DNA from: Bacteroidota bacterium
GTDB lineage: Bacteria; Bacteroidota; Bacteroidia; Cytophagales; Cyclobacteriaceae
Assembly (NCBI GenBank): GCA_023417785.1
Contig: JAEZEH010000077.1
Span: 11,751-75,750, forward strand
Direction of reading: 5' to 3'
DNA: 64,000 nucleotides
Program-made: the position numbers and the translations under genes
The notes under the pieces: generated by a model
What the model was told of the DNA's origin: nothing
The model's input: only the letters and a program-made list of their open reading frames with translations
Databases searched by the model: none
In this document: in pieces, positions 50,267 to 59,551 of the stretch
How the letters are laid out: each line of letters opens with the position of its first letter
Numbering within the stretch: position 1 is the first letter of the stretch

Positions 50267-50912
50267 TTATTCGGCCGATAAGCATTTACGCTTGAGGTTA
50301 CGAATACCTTTTTTTACAGCCTTTTGCAAAGCCAGTCCGGTCGAACCTGCATTGATTTGATATTCTCCTTGATTTCTTTCACGAAAAGCTATCGGACTGA
50401 TATTCGTTTTCGTGATCGACCTATAAACCGCCTTCGGATTCGCGGTTGAAACAATACTAATCAGAATCGAAACAGACGTGTTGCTGTCATTGGCTTCCTG
50501 GGGTACATAATCTTTAGCCGGCGGTCCGAATCGATTCATCACCTGAAAGGGGGTTATGTAATCGAACACAGCCCCTGGACGGCTTTCCATCACATCAACA
50601 ATGAGAAGAAAAGGTATGCCTTCCGCATTTAACTTTGTCATGAAAGCCGCATCACTACGGATGATACCCTTCGAAGCAAGATTCCATTCCTCCCGGGGGT
50701 AGTACAACGGATTCGCCTCGCTCTGTGATAATTCGTTTTCTAATAACTCCATAAAGCCTTTCTGAATGGCTCGCGCTAAGGTCTCTTATTTCGGGAACTA
50801 ACAAAGTGGCTTTGCGAATATTGTCGTTACACGGAACACGAGCATCATGCCGGGAAGATATACAACTCTGAAGAAGCACGATAAGCCGGATAAGCCATGC
50901 CGGTCTGATCAT
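50267..50912 (-). pseudogene. Hypothetical lipoprotein gene with a probable frameshift
   Basis: Not recognised by family. Two overlapping minus-strand frames read as one protein. The upstream frame starts at the ATG 50912 (or GTG 50936) with a lipoprotein signal, MIRPAWLIRLIVLLQSC, and runs ...TLLVPEIR; the other frame, open from 50785, continues ETLARAIQKGFMELLENELSQ and on to the stop at 50267. Joined near 50785 they give one exported lipoprotein of about 210 residues; alone, the downstream frame has only 161 residues from the ATG at 50752 and no signal. A single extra base near 50785-50800 would explain it: real mutation, sequencing error or, less likely, programmed frameshift. It follows the MBOAT gene on the same strand. 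Confidence 0.5.
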
Positions 50913-50985
50913 GTTGATCGCGATTTTCGTTAACACACAACTCCCTCACTCAAAACTATCCAACAACAATTATCCTGCCACACGA

Positions 50986-52458
50986 TCAAAATTGGAAGTA
51001 AATGAATGGCTGGACCTCTGCCGACTTTGTTTGGATAACTAATACAATAACGGCAACGATACACAGCGCCTTGGCATACAAGGGCATTTCAATTATCCTC
51101 TCCCTGACCTGTTCAGTAATTGAATCCGGAACGAAGTGAAGCGCGTATCCGACGAGCATCAACGTAAAAACGAGAGAATACCCTGAAACAAACTCCCAGA
51201 AAATGGAAGCGTTAAAATTCAGGAAAATCTGCGACAACATGAGCGAAACCGTCTCCAGATTGGCCGCCCTGAAAAATATCCAGCAGAGGCAAACGAAGTG
51301 AAACGTAATGAGGGCACTTACTACGCGTACAAACGGACCGGTAAATCTGAAGCCGATTTTTTCCGAGAAAATCTTGTGGAAAGCCAGTGCGGCGCCATGC
51401 AAGCCACCCCAGATAACAAAACGCCATGACGCCCCGTGCCACAGACCTCCCAGGAGCATTGTTATCATCAGATTTATATACGTTCTGACTTTTCCTTTGC
51501 GATTTCCTCCGAGTGAAATATATAAATAGTCGCGGAGCCAGGTTGACAACGAAATATGCCACCGTCGCCAGAACTCCGATATATTAACTGACTGATAGGG
51601 TGAATTGAAATTGGGTGCAAAATGAAATCCAAGCAACAACGCGATACCTATTGCCATATCGGAATAGCCAGAGAAATCGCAGTAGATCTGCAACGCATAA
51701 CCGTACACGGCGAGGAGATTTTCCAACCCGGTATACAACGCAGGTGCGTCGAAAATGCGGTCAACAAAATTGATGCTTATATAGTCGGAAATGACGGCTT
51801 TCTTAAAGAGTCCGGTCGCAATAAGGAACACGCCCCGGCCGAGCATTTCGTCGGTCACAACGGTGGGCTTATGGATCTGAGGAAGAAAATCCGCCGCCCT
51901 TACGATTGGTCCCGCCACTAACTGGGGAAAGAATGAGAGGTAAAACGCATAGTCAAGGATGCTATCTACCGGTTTGAGGTTTCTCCGGTATACATCAATG
52001 GTGTAGCTCAGAGACTGAAACGTAAAGAATGAAATGCCAACAGGAAGGAAAATGTCAATCGGCTCGTATTCTCTTCCGGTCAGACCGAAAATAGAATCGT
52101 AAAAAAAATTCGTATACTTGAAATAGCCCAGTATGCCCAGATTGGCAACAAGGCTTAGAATAAGAAAGAGCTTTCGTTTTGCCTTTTCTTCAGTAACGTG
52201 AATAAGCCGCGCGAGATTGAAGTCAACCGCGGTTGCAACGAGTAGAAGGAAGAAAAAGAAACCGCTGGACTTATAGTAAAAATAAAGTGAGAAGATCGTT
52301 ACAAAGATCAACTTTGCGCGTTGGTTTTCCTTCAGCATCGTGTACACGGCAAGAAACCCCGTGAACAGGAAGAGAAAGAATCCACTACTGAATATTAGTG
52401 GCTCTTCGGGATTATACGCGAACTCGCTGAAAATTTTATGGATATCGGCCTCCCACAT
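50986..52458 (-). CDS. MBOAT family membrane O-acyltransferase (AlgI/PatA/DltB-like)
   Basis: Multi-pass membrane enzyme that moves acyl groups across the inner membrane onto extracytoplasmic glycans. The 490 residues form about eleven membrane helices. MBOAT hallmarks: FLPVGISFFTFQSLSYTIDVYR, FFPQLVAGPI, YCDFSGYSDMAIG, SEFWRRWHISLSTWLRDYLYI, and GLWHGASW with the invariant catalytic His. It overlaps the second SGNH gene by 23 bases, so they are translationally coupled. MBOAT plus SGNH pairs O-acetylate peptidoglycan (PatA/PatB), alginate (AlgI/AlgJ/AlgX) or cellulose; the glycan here is unknown. Confidence 0.93.
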   Translation of the reverse strand: MWEADIHKIFSEFAYNPEEPLIFSSGFFLFLFTGFLAVYTMLKENQRAKLIFVTIFSLYFYYKSSGFFFFLLLVATAVDFNLARLIHVTEEKAKRKLFLILSLVANLGILGYFKYTNFFYDSIFGLTGREYEPIDIFLPVGISFFTFQSLSYTIDVYRRNLKPVDSILDYAFYLSFFPQLVAGPIVRAADFLPQIHKPTVVTDEMLGRGVFLIATGLFKKAVISDYISINFVDRIFDAPALYTGLENLLAVYGYALQIYCDFSGYSDMAIGIALLLGFHFAPNFNSPYQSVNISEFWRRWHISLSTWLRDYLYISLGGNRKGKVRTYINLMITMLLGGLWHGASWRFVIWGGLHGAALAFHKIFSEKIGFRFTGPFVRVVSALITFHFVCLCWIFFRAANLETVSLMLSQIFLNFNASIFWEFVSGYSLVFTLMLVGYALHFVPDSITEQVRERIIEMPLYAKALCIVAVIVLVIQTKSAEVQPFIYFQF

Positions 52459-53686
52459 ACCTGGTATAACTTTTCATAATAGCCTCATAAAGCAACTTGC
52501 CTTGAAGCGCATAACCTTCGCGCGTAAAATGTATCCCATCCGGCCGCAGCAATCCTGACTCTCTCCAGTGGATGGCGGCTCCCGCCCCGCCACCAACTTT
52601 ATGCATATCCCAGAATGCTAGTCCGTTCTCAACAGCATAATCAAGAATCTGCCGACGTATTATTTCAATTCCAGGATTTGGCTTCACTTTCCGGAGGAAC
52701 GCATCGGGAGGGGTGATCAACAGCACGGCGGCATCGGGATTGTTTGTTCTAATAGCGTTCACCAGAGTATGAACCTGCCGCAGAAAGTCGGTTTTCAAAT
52801 GGGGATATTCAGCCGACTCATTGGTCCCCAGTGAGATTATCACCAGATTCGGCTTAAGTAACGATGTCTGCAAAGCAAACATGTCAGCTTTGTTATAATG
52901 CTCGTACCTTGCACCGTTGACACCTACCGCGTGATAGAGTATTCCCGGGCGCCCATTCTCGAAATTCACTCCAAACAATGTGGTGTGCGACTGTTCTTGT
53001 GACTCACGAACATTTCGCAATTCCACCTGGCGATACAAACCGGGAAGAGGCATTTTCACTGCATGCGAGCCATCTTGCCCCCGTGCTGACGTGTAGCGCG
53101 TTAGTTCGACTGACAACGAATCCATTACGGAAAGTGAGTAGCTTCTCGCATCGTTTGGCATGAACAACGTAAGCCGATTAAACCTATAATCCACTTCCGA
53201 TTCCTTCATGGTCATGGTAAGACTGCCATTCTCTTCCGCGGTACTTATTGTAATGCCCCCAATTCCAATGGGCAGCGGGTTGGCAGGATGAACGATCCGC
53301 TTGGAAGTCCACGTTCCCGATGCTGATGTTCTGATATTGAAAGGCTCGTTTGTGCCGGCTACGCGCCCTGGGACTATCAGCCCTCTGCCGGCGTTTCCGA
53401 AAGTGGATTGTAGTTTTTTCCTCACCACTTCAGTGAGAAAGTCCGCCTGGATATGAGAGTCTCCGATGTGAATCACACTTACTAAACCCGAGTCGAGAGC
53501 TTTTAGCTGATATAACTGCTCAAGGAATCGCTCAAGGGCGATATCGTTTTGCAATACATTTTCATTAACGTTTATAAAACCAAATGATGTCCTCTGACCA
53601 GGGAGAGGTTGCGCCCGCGCCGACAACGAAAGCGAGAGCATTAACACCAGTAAGAATCCCTCAGGGAAGTTGCTGTTCCTTCTCAT
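52436..53686 (-). CDS. Exported SGNH/GDSL hydrolase-like acyltransferase partner (B)
   Basis: A 416-residue exported protein (starting at the ATG 53686; 53701 and 53716 are in-frame alternatives). A signal peptide (FLLVLMLSLSLSARAQ) precedes the SGNH blocks: HIGDSHIQ with catalytic Ser77, GTNES (block III) and the DGIHFTREGY catalytic Asp-His pair near the C-terminus. It overlaps the upstream SGNH gene by 26 bases and the MBOAT gene by 23. Probably the periplasmic half of an O-acetylation system, esterase or transferase. Confidence 0.85.
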   Translation of the reverse strand: MRRNSNFPEGFLLVLMLSLSLSARAQPLPGQRTSFGFINVNENVLQNDIALERFLEQLYQLKALDSGLVSVIHIGDSHIQADFLTEVVRKKLQSTFGNAGRGLIVPGRVAGTNEPFNIRTSASGTWTSKRIVHPANPLPIGIGGITISTAEENGSLTMTMKESEVDYRFNRLTLFMPNDARSYSLSVMDSLSVELTRYTSARGQDGSHAVKMPLPGLYRQVELRNVRESQEQSHTTLFGVNFENGRPGILYHAVGVNGARYEHYNKADMFALQTSLLKPNLVIISLGTNESAEYPHLKTDFLRQVHTLVNAIRTNNPDAAVLLITPPDAFLRKVKPNPGIEIIRRQILDYAVENGLAFWDMHKVGGGAGAAIHWRESGLLRPDGIHFTREGYALQGKLLYEAIMKSYTRYVGGRYP

Positions 53687-55070
53687 ATTTTTCCAGTTCA
53701 TACAACAAACTTCCAACTAGTTCACCGGCAAGTCGTTTCCCTCCTTTGAACGTAAGGTGGGTATAGTCTTTTGCAGCAAGAGCCGGATTCGCCTTCACGA
53801 AGCTTACCATACTGTTTTCGCCACCCATCGCCTGATACAAATCCCAAAACGTGATTTTGGTTCGTTGTGCGATGAGCCGCTGAGTGTTTCGCAAAGTCGG
53901 AATCGTCCGGATTGTTCGGTACGTACCATTGATATTGGCACTGCGGTCACTCACGCTAAGCAATACGATACTTGCATCCGGGAAGATTTCCTTTAGTCGT
54001 TCAATCACCGTTACCATTCTGTCGGCATACCACGCATAGCGCGATGAATCAAAATTAAGGGCATTCAGTCCGTACTGCAGAATGATAAGTTTATAATCGC
54101 GATACTTGTTGAAACTGCTCAGCATATGCGTTGGAATGAGATGCAGACCAATCCCTGAGTTTCCGCGCATAGCGAAGTTGTCGACATATATGCCGCTGGC
54201 GCCTTCAAAACTGGCCCCATAAACTTCGAGACTGTCAGGATTTTCGAACGTAAACTCTACCTTCCTAGCTTTGATGTTTTCTTTTTTCCATTCCCGAAGC
54301 CGCTTTCCTTTCTGCAGTTGTGCCACGCGATATAGCGTATCGTCAAGTGTATAGTGTACATAGGACTCCCCAGCGCTTCGGTAAAAAAGTCTGACTGATT
54401 CGAACTGGCGAAGGTATCTTTGTCGCGAACCGCGGAACTCCACCCAGTTATCGAGCTGAGGTTTGAAGCAGTATCCGGCCGGGCCGATTACATATCTCCG
54501 TGCAGAATCGTTTCTGTTGATGATGGAATACGTTTGCCAGCGATCGAATTTCTGGCCGACCGTATTGCGAAATCCAACGACATGTGAAGTGATGGGTACA
54601 AAGCCCACACCGCGGCCTCCAAAAAGAGTCTGCAAGGAGTCTCTTACACTACCGCAGAAGATATCGCCTTCAATGAACGAATCTCCATAAAAGGCGATTC
54701 GCAATTTTTCGGATCGACTGGACTTAAGCTTACTCAACGCCTCGACAAATGCAATAAGCCCACGTTGATCGTCGGAGAAGTCCTCAATACAGGTTATGCC
54801 AGGCTTGCAGGGGTCAGCGACTTCCACGAAAGTGCTATCGATTCGCGCCGATATTGTGTCCGCCGGAGGTATCGGAGCACCGGTTGACAAAACCGGGTTT
54901 TCTTTGATCTCTTCAAGCGGTGCCGGTTCGGGCCTGGCGCTGCTTAATAAATCTATTTCCCGGAACGAAAAGGTTCCGATCGAAAATTGCGGTATAAACG
55001 ACAACAGGCCCAGAGCCAGAAGGACCATCAGCGATAGAAAGAGCGGTTTTTGCGACTGTTGAAAGTTCAT
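53661..55070 (-). CDS. Membrane-anchored SGNH-like protein (A)
   Basis: A 469-residue protein with one N-terminal membrane anchor (LFLSLMVLLALGLLSFIP) and a Pro/Ser-rich linker before the SGNH domain. Block I is YGDSFIEGD with Ser131, the second element is QYGLNA, and the last is DYTHLTFKGG with Asp/His. Asn of block III is present but as LQYGLN rather than GTN. First gene of the set SGNH-SGNH-MBOAT. Having two different SGNH proteins with one MBOAT resembles the alginate AlgJ/AlgX arrangement. A -7-like TAtcTTTA (55077-55084) sits 6 bases before the ATG. Confidence 0.82.
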   Translation of the reverse strand: MNFQQSQKPLFLSLMVLLALGLLSFIPQFSIGTFSFREIDLLSSARPEPAPLEEIKENPVLSTGAPIPPADTISARIDSTFVEVADPCKPGITCIEDFSDDQRGLIAFVEALSKLKSSRSEKLRIAFYGDSFIEGDIFCGSVRDSLQTLFGGRGVGFVPITSHVVGFRNTVGQKFDRWQTYSIINRNDSARRYVIGPAGYCFKPQLDNWVEFRGSRQRYLRQFESVRLFYRSAGESYVHYTLDDTLYRVAQLQKGKRLREWKKENIKARKVEFTFENPDSLEVYGASFEGASGIYVDNFAMRGNSGIGLHLIPTHMLSSFNKYRDYKLIILQYGLNALNFDSSRYAWYADRMVTVIERLKEIFPDASIVLLSVSDRSANINGTYRTIRTIPTLRNTQRLIAQRTKITFWDLYQAMGGENSMVSFVKANPALAAKDYTHLTFKGGKRLAGELVGSLLYELEKYEKEQQLP

Positions 55071-55116
55071 CCGACGTAAAGATAAAAAAATGCGTTCTCA
55101 AGCGCTGATGTGTTCT

Positions 55117-55248
55117 TCAGGCGCAACTTTCGGTCGCCTGACGGACTTTATTATGACCACACCGAAGCGTTAACCGATGAGTTGTGTAAAAATAGATATC
55201 ATCGAACGAAGCAATTGATCCGTCAAAGGGATTACACACGAGTGTAAT
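55117..55248. repeat. Two hairpin-forming inverted repeats between acs and the SGNH gene
   Basis: TCAGGCG/CGCCTGA (55117-55141, 11-base loop) and ATTACAC-ACGA-GTGTAAT (55231-55248). The second lies 26 bases past the acs stop and may serve as its terminator despite having no T-tract; the first lies nearer the SGNH start. Nothing else is apparent in this 203-base gap. Confidence 0.4.
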
Positions 55249-55273
55249 AAACTTTGTGATAACGACTCTAAAA

Positions 55274-57166
55274 TTACTGCGCACCGGTAATAATTTCTTC
55301 CACCACCGCCGGATCGAGCAACGTGGTGACATCGCCCAGATTATTGGTTTCGCCTTCCGCAACCTTTCGCAGAATTCGCCGCATGATTTTGCCTGACCGG
55401 GTTTTAGGAAGGCCGCTAACGAATTGTATTTTGTCGGGCTTGGCGATCGGTCCGATAATCCGGGCTACGGTGTCTTTGATTTCACTCCGCAGCTGGTCTT
55501 CATTCGCCGGCGGGTCGTAACAAATAATAAATGCATAGATACCCTGACCTTTGATGTCATGAGGGAATCCGACGACCGCCGTCTCACAAACCAGCTTATG
55601 TTCATCGATGGCACTTTCAATTTCAGCAGTGCCAAGATTATGACCTGAAACGATGATGATATCGTCTACCCGGCCTGTGATTCTATAGTAGCCGTTTTCG
55701 TCACGTTTGCATCCATCTCCGGTAAAGTACTTCCCCGGGTAAGATGAAAAATAAGTTTCGCGAAACCGTTGATGGTCGCCGTAAATTGTTCTGGCCATCG
55801 AAGGCCAGGGGAATTTTATGGCCAGGCGGCCCTCGACATTATTGCCTTTTACTTCAAATCCCCCTTCATTCATCACGACAGGCTGAACGCCTGGTAGCGG
55901 TAACGTTGCAAATGCCGGTTTCAATTCAGTCACGCCTGCTATAGGCGAAATCATAAATCCTCCGGTCTCCGTTTGCCACCACGTGTCGACAATCGGGCAT
56001 TTCCCTTTGCCAATGTGCTTGTCGTACCAATGCCAGGCCTCTTCATTGATAGGCTCTCCTACAGTACCGAGAACTTTCAGAGACGAAAGATCAGACTTTT
56101 CAACAAAGTGCAATGGCGCTTTCTCCAAAGCACGGATGGCCGTCGGAGCCGTGTAGAAGATATTTACCTTATGGCGGTCCACAACCTGCCAGAAGCGTCC
56201 CCAGTCAGGCCACGAAGGCACCCCTTCAAACATCACCGTGGTGGCGCCTGCACAAAGCGGCCCATAAAGAATGTACGAATGTCCCGTAACCCAACCTATG
56301 TCGGCAGTACACCAGAAAACATCGCCATCCTGGTATTGAAAACAGTTTTGAAAGGTGTAAGTGGTGTAAACCATATATCCCCCACAAGTGTGAACCATGC
56401 CCTTGGGTTTGCCCGTCGAACCGGATGTGTAGAGGATAAAGAGCATATCCTCCGCGGCCATCTCGGTAGCGCTACAATTTGCATCCACTTTTTCAATTTC
56501 ATCATGCCACCATACGTCTCTCTCCGGCTGCATGGAAGGATCAGTATTGGTGTGTTTGTAAACAACGACCGTTTCAACCTGCTCGCATTTGGTTAGCGCT
56601 TCGTCTATGATGCCTTTGAGACTGATAACTTTTTCGCCGCGATAGCCGCCGTCGGCTGTGAGAACCACTTTACATCCGGCATCATTAATACGATCCACCA
56701 ATGATTTGGCCGAGAACCCCGCAAAAACAACGGAATGCACGGCACCGATCCTCGCACAGGCAAGAACGGCGAAGGCCAGCTGAGGTATCATGGGCAGATA
56801 GATACAGACACGGTCACCCTTTCGCACACCATTCGCCTTTAGCATATTTGCTGTGCGCGAAACCTCTTCGAGCAGCTCACGATACGTTATCTTAATCGCA
56901 GACTTTCCAGGGTCATTAGGCTCCCAGATGATTGCCACACGGTCTCCCCGTTCTGCGATATGTCGGTCAATACAGTTCTCGGTTATATTTAAGGTGGCGC
57001 CGTCGAACCATTTGACGTCAGGTTTGTGAAAGTCCCATTCCAAAACGCTGTCCCACTTTCGGTGCCAGGAAAAGTCCTGAGCAACTTCCGCCCAAAACGA
57101 CTCGGGGTCGTCGACACTCTGCCTGTACTGAGTTTCATAGTCGTGGAAGGAGGTTATTCGTTTCAT
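55274..57166 (-). CDS. acs: Acetyl-CoA synthetase (acetate-CoA ligase)
   Basis: Activates acetate to acetyl-CoA through acetyl-AMP. The 630 residues carry the adenylate motif YTSGSTGKPKG, then WWQTETGG, TGDGCKRDENGYY and GRVDDIIIVSGHNLG, ending with the regulatory lysine motif PKTRSGKIMRRILRK, where acetylation inactivates the enzyme. N-terminal SFWAEVAQDFSWHRKWDSVLEWD is typical. Slightly shorter than Escherichia coli Acs (652). It is upstream of the SGNH/MBOAT set on the same strand, and could supply acetyl groups to it (speculative). Confidence 0.96.
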   Translation of the reverse strand: MKRITSFHDYETQYRQSVDDPESFWAEVAQDFSWHRKWDSVLEWDFHKPDVKWFDGATLNITENCIDRHIAERGDRVAIIWEPNDPGKSAIKITYRELLEEVSRTANMLKANGVRKGDRVCIYLPMIPQLAFAVLACARIGAVHSVVFAGFSAKSLVDRINDAGCKVVLTADGGYRGEKVISLKGIIDEALTKCEQVETVVVYKHTNTDPSMQPERDVWWHDEIEKVDANCSATEMAAEDMLFILYTSGSTGKPKGMVHTCGGYMVYTTYTFQNCFQYQDGDVFWCTADIGWVTGHSYILYGPLCAGATTVMFEGVPSWPDWGRFWQVVDRHKVNIFYTAPTAIRALEKAPLHFVEKSDLSSLKVLGTVGEPINEEAWHWYDKHIGKGKCPIVDTWWQTETGGFMISPIAGVTELKPAFATLPLPGVQPVVMNEGGFEVKGNNVEGRLAIKFPWPSMARTIYGDHQRFRETYFSSYPGKYFTGDGCKRDENGYYRITGRVDDIIIVSGHNLGTAEIESAIDEHKLVCETAVVGFPHDIKGQGIYAFIICYDPPANEDQLRSEIKDTVARIIGPIAKPDKIQFVSGLPKTRSGKIMRRILRKVAEGETNNLGDVTTLLDPAVVEEIITGAQ

Positions 57167-57591
57167 GATCTCACTGTATATTTTTTGGCGAAGCTAAAAA
57201 TTGTATTCTTTTCTCAAATAAACAAGCATTGTTATGATTGTGCTCGCACACACTCAGTTTTTACCAGGATGTCAGGGTAAGTTCTTAAATCCTGAACAAT
57301 CGTAACCGGAATGAGAGCAGAGACATGCAATCTGAAGAAAAACCCCGGGATTTAGACCCTCCATTGGCGACCATTATATGAGGGGTTCGTATTAAAGTAT
57401 GATTGGGCACAAAAATTTATCGTACCTATGCAGAAGCGGGAACCATCTCGCAAACATTAAACAAAGAAATTGGTTAGTTCAGGAAATAGCTCGTGGTTGT
57501 TACGAAGACAAATGTCTGGGGGCGATGGGAACAACAACCGGTTCTGAAAATCCCCTCTTTAAAATTTACATCATTTAATTTTTGAAATAGA
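57167..57591. other. 425-base intergenic region, no gene found
   Basis: Divergent space between acs and a methyltransferase gene; it must hold both promoters but only a weak TAatTTTT box just before 57592 is seen. A nested fold (GGTTGTT 57495-57501 with AACAACC 57533-57539, enclosing AGAC-AAAT-GTCT) is the only structure noted. All six frames are broken by stops. Confidence 0.5.
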
Positions 57592-58407
57592 ATGGCCGTT
57601 CCCTTTGATCATATCGCCCTGACTCTGGACTCGGTATTTAGCCGTAGCGCGATTGGTCAGTTGCAGCGCAAGCATGTGTGGACTTACATCGAATCGATCA
57701 TCCCGCAGTTAACGGGTCTGGAAATGCTTGAGCTGGACTCCGGCACCGGTGAAGATGCTTTGATGTTTAGTGACAAGGGTTTCAACCTTATCGCAACTGA
57801 CGTCTCAGCTGAAACATATAAGCTGACCGAAAAGGCTGAGAAGTTTTCACTGCGCAGTAAAGTCACTCAGCAGTACGTAGATTTGAATTCATTCAACGAA
57901 CTTCTTTTCGATAAAAAATTCGACCTGATCTTCTCAAACTTCGGCGGGCTCAACGGCATAAGTCCTGACACATTGCATAAGTTGCTGGAGCGCCTGCCTT
58001 CCCTTTTAAATCCCAATGGCAGGTTTATTGCCGTCGTGATGCCGCGCTTTTGCCTATGGGAGACGGTGTATTATTCTCTCAAGTTTAAGTTCGGCAAAGC
58101 TTTCCGGAGATGGACTTCCGATGAAGTGATGTCTGACGGCTACGGTGCCGTAAGCAGAATGTGGTACTATAAGCCTTCCCAGATACGAAAAATGGTGAAA
58201 GAGCATTTCAATGTGGTGAATACAAAACCTGTGGGTCTCGCTCTGCCGCCGTTATATCTTGACAGTTTCTTCCTTCGTAAAAAGAAGCTTTTGATGGGTC
58301 TCCATAAGTTGGAAAAAATGGTGAACCGCAATTCATTCTATTCCGGCTGTTCCGACCATTTCATCATTGATCTGCAGTTGAAGCCGGATTATTCGGTTCT
58401 ATCGTGA
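57592..58407 (+). CDS. Class I SAM-dependent methyltransferase
   Basis: A 271-residue methyltransferase. N-terminal FDHIALTLDSVFSRSAIGQLQR is typical of a Bacteroidota subfamily; motif I reads LELDSGTGED where relatives often have LELNCGTGED; motif II is LIATDVSAETYK and the middle of the fold is FDLIFSNFGGLNG. The C-terminal half has aromatic and basic segments that may bind a hydrophobic or lipid substrate (inference). Its last 44 bases overlap the 3' end of apbE on the opposite strand. The substrate is not known. Confidence 0.85.
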   Translation: MAVPFDHIALTLDSVFSRSAIGQLQRKHVWTYIESIIPQLTGLEMLELDSGTGEDALMFSDKGFNLIATDVSAETYKLTEKAEKFSLRSKVTQQYVDLNSFNELLFDKKFDLIFSNFGGLNGISPDTLHKLLERLPSLLNPNGRFIAVVMPRFCLWETVYYSLKFKFGKAFRRWTSDEVMSDGYGAVSRMWYYKPSQIRKMVKEHFNVVNTKPVGLALPPLYLDSFFLRKKKLLMGLHKLEKMVNRNSFYSGCSDHFIIDLQLKPDYSVLS

Positions 58408-59425
58408 GAAACGGCTGAATACCCTCGGTAACAAAGGTCTCGATCTGTCCATCGTCATTTGAATACATCAGAAACACATCAATTTCCGGATGAGAGTGCA
58501 GTAGTTGGATGGCCTTTTCGTGCCCCATTGCCATCAGGGCTGTACCCCAAACGTCAGCGGTCGTTGCATCATCCGTAAACACCGATGCACTCAGAAGTGC
58601 CTTCCGTGCCGGATACCCCGTTGACGGATCAATCGTATGTGAGTATTTTACCCCATCTACCACATGATAATTGAAGTAATTACCGGATGTTGTAAACGAT
58701 TTATCCGAAAGAGACACATAAGCTTTAAAAAACTGGTTTTCACGGGTCGAATTTGGATCCAGAATTCCTATATGCCACGGATTTCCGGACTGCAGGTTTT
58801 TCCCGACCGCCATTCCTTCTCCACCCACTTCCACCAACATGTGTCTGATGCCTTTACTACGAAGATAATCGGTGATTACATCAGCACCATATCCCTGTCC
58901 GATGCCCCCGAAGTCCAGTTGGATCCGCGGATCGTTCTTCACCACACTATCACGCGACAGTGTTATGCGATTGAAGCCAACCAGACTTTTCACAGAGTCG
59001 ATAAAAGCCGAGTCGGGTGTAATCCGCTTGCCAGGTCCGAAACCCCAGGCATTCACCAGTGGCATTACCGTAGGATCAAACGCACCATCTGACGCCTCAT
59101 AGACGTCCCTGGCCGTTTTAAGAGCGGGCAGAAAATAAGGCAGGTCAACCCTGATGCCACGTTTGTTCCTGTTAAACCTTGAAACCTCCGACGACGTATC
59201 GTAATTATTGATCGACTTGTTGATAACCAGTAAAAGTGAATCGATCTCGCGCTGGAAGTCGCGTCTTCTGTCATCGAAATAAGTGACGTGATAACTCGTA
59301 CCCATGGTGGCTCCTTCGAGACGCATCGGTTCCTGTTGCGTATTGTTTTTTCGGTAATAGTACACAGCCAGAATCGCTGCCATCAGCACCACACTGTAAA
59401 TGATATTTTTTTTTCGGTTATCCAT
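58364..59425 (-). CDS. apbE: FAD:protein FMN transferase
   Basis: Attaches FMN covalently to Ser/Thr residues of flavoproteins such as NqrB, NqrC or RnfG. The 353 residues comprise an N-terminal membrane anchor (VVLMAAILAVYYY), the signature MGTSYHVTYF, the flavin-binding DFGGIGQGYGADV, GGEGMAVG and HTIDPSTGYPA motifs, and DDATTADVWGTALMAMG. Exported and Mg-dependent by family. Nqr or Rnf genes are not in the window. Its 3' end overlaps the methyltransferase gene tail-to-tail by 44 bases. Confidence 0.94.
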   Translation of the reverse strand: MDNRKKNIIYSVVLMAAILAVYYYRKNNTQQEPMRLEGATMGTSYHVTYFDDRRRDFQREIDSLLLVINKSINNYDTSSEVSRFNRNKRGIRVDLPYFLPALKTARDVYEASDGAFDPTVMPLVNAWGFGPGKRITPDSAFIDSVKSLVGFNRITLSRDSVVKNDPRIQLDFGGIGQGYGADVITDYLRSKGIRHMLVEVGGEGMAVGKNLQSGNPWHIGILDPNSTRENQFFKAYVSLSDKSFTTSGNYFNYHVVDGVKYSHTIDPSTGYPARKALLSASVFTDDATTADVWGTALMAMGHEKAIQLLHSHPEIDVFLMYSNDDGQIETFVTEGIQPFLTIEPNNPASTADQ

Positions 59426-59551
59426 CGCAAGTGCTGCAAGATAAAGAATCGAAAGAGAAACCCTGAATTATTGTTCCCGCACATTTGATTGCCGGTTCTC
59501 GATAAAATGTTCATTTTTGTTTGGGAGAACTACATCATAGTTCTGATTATC

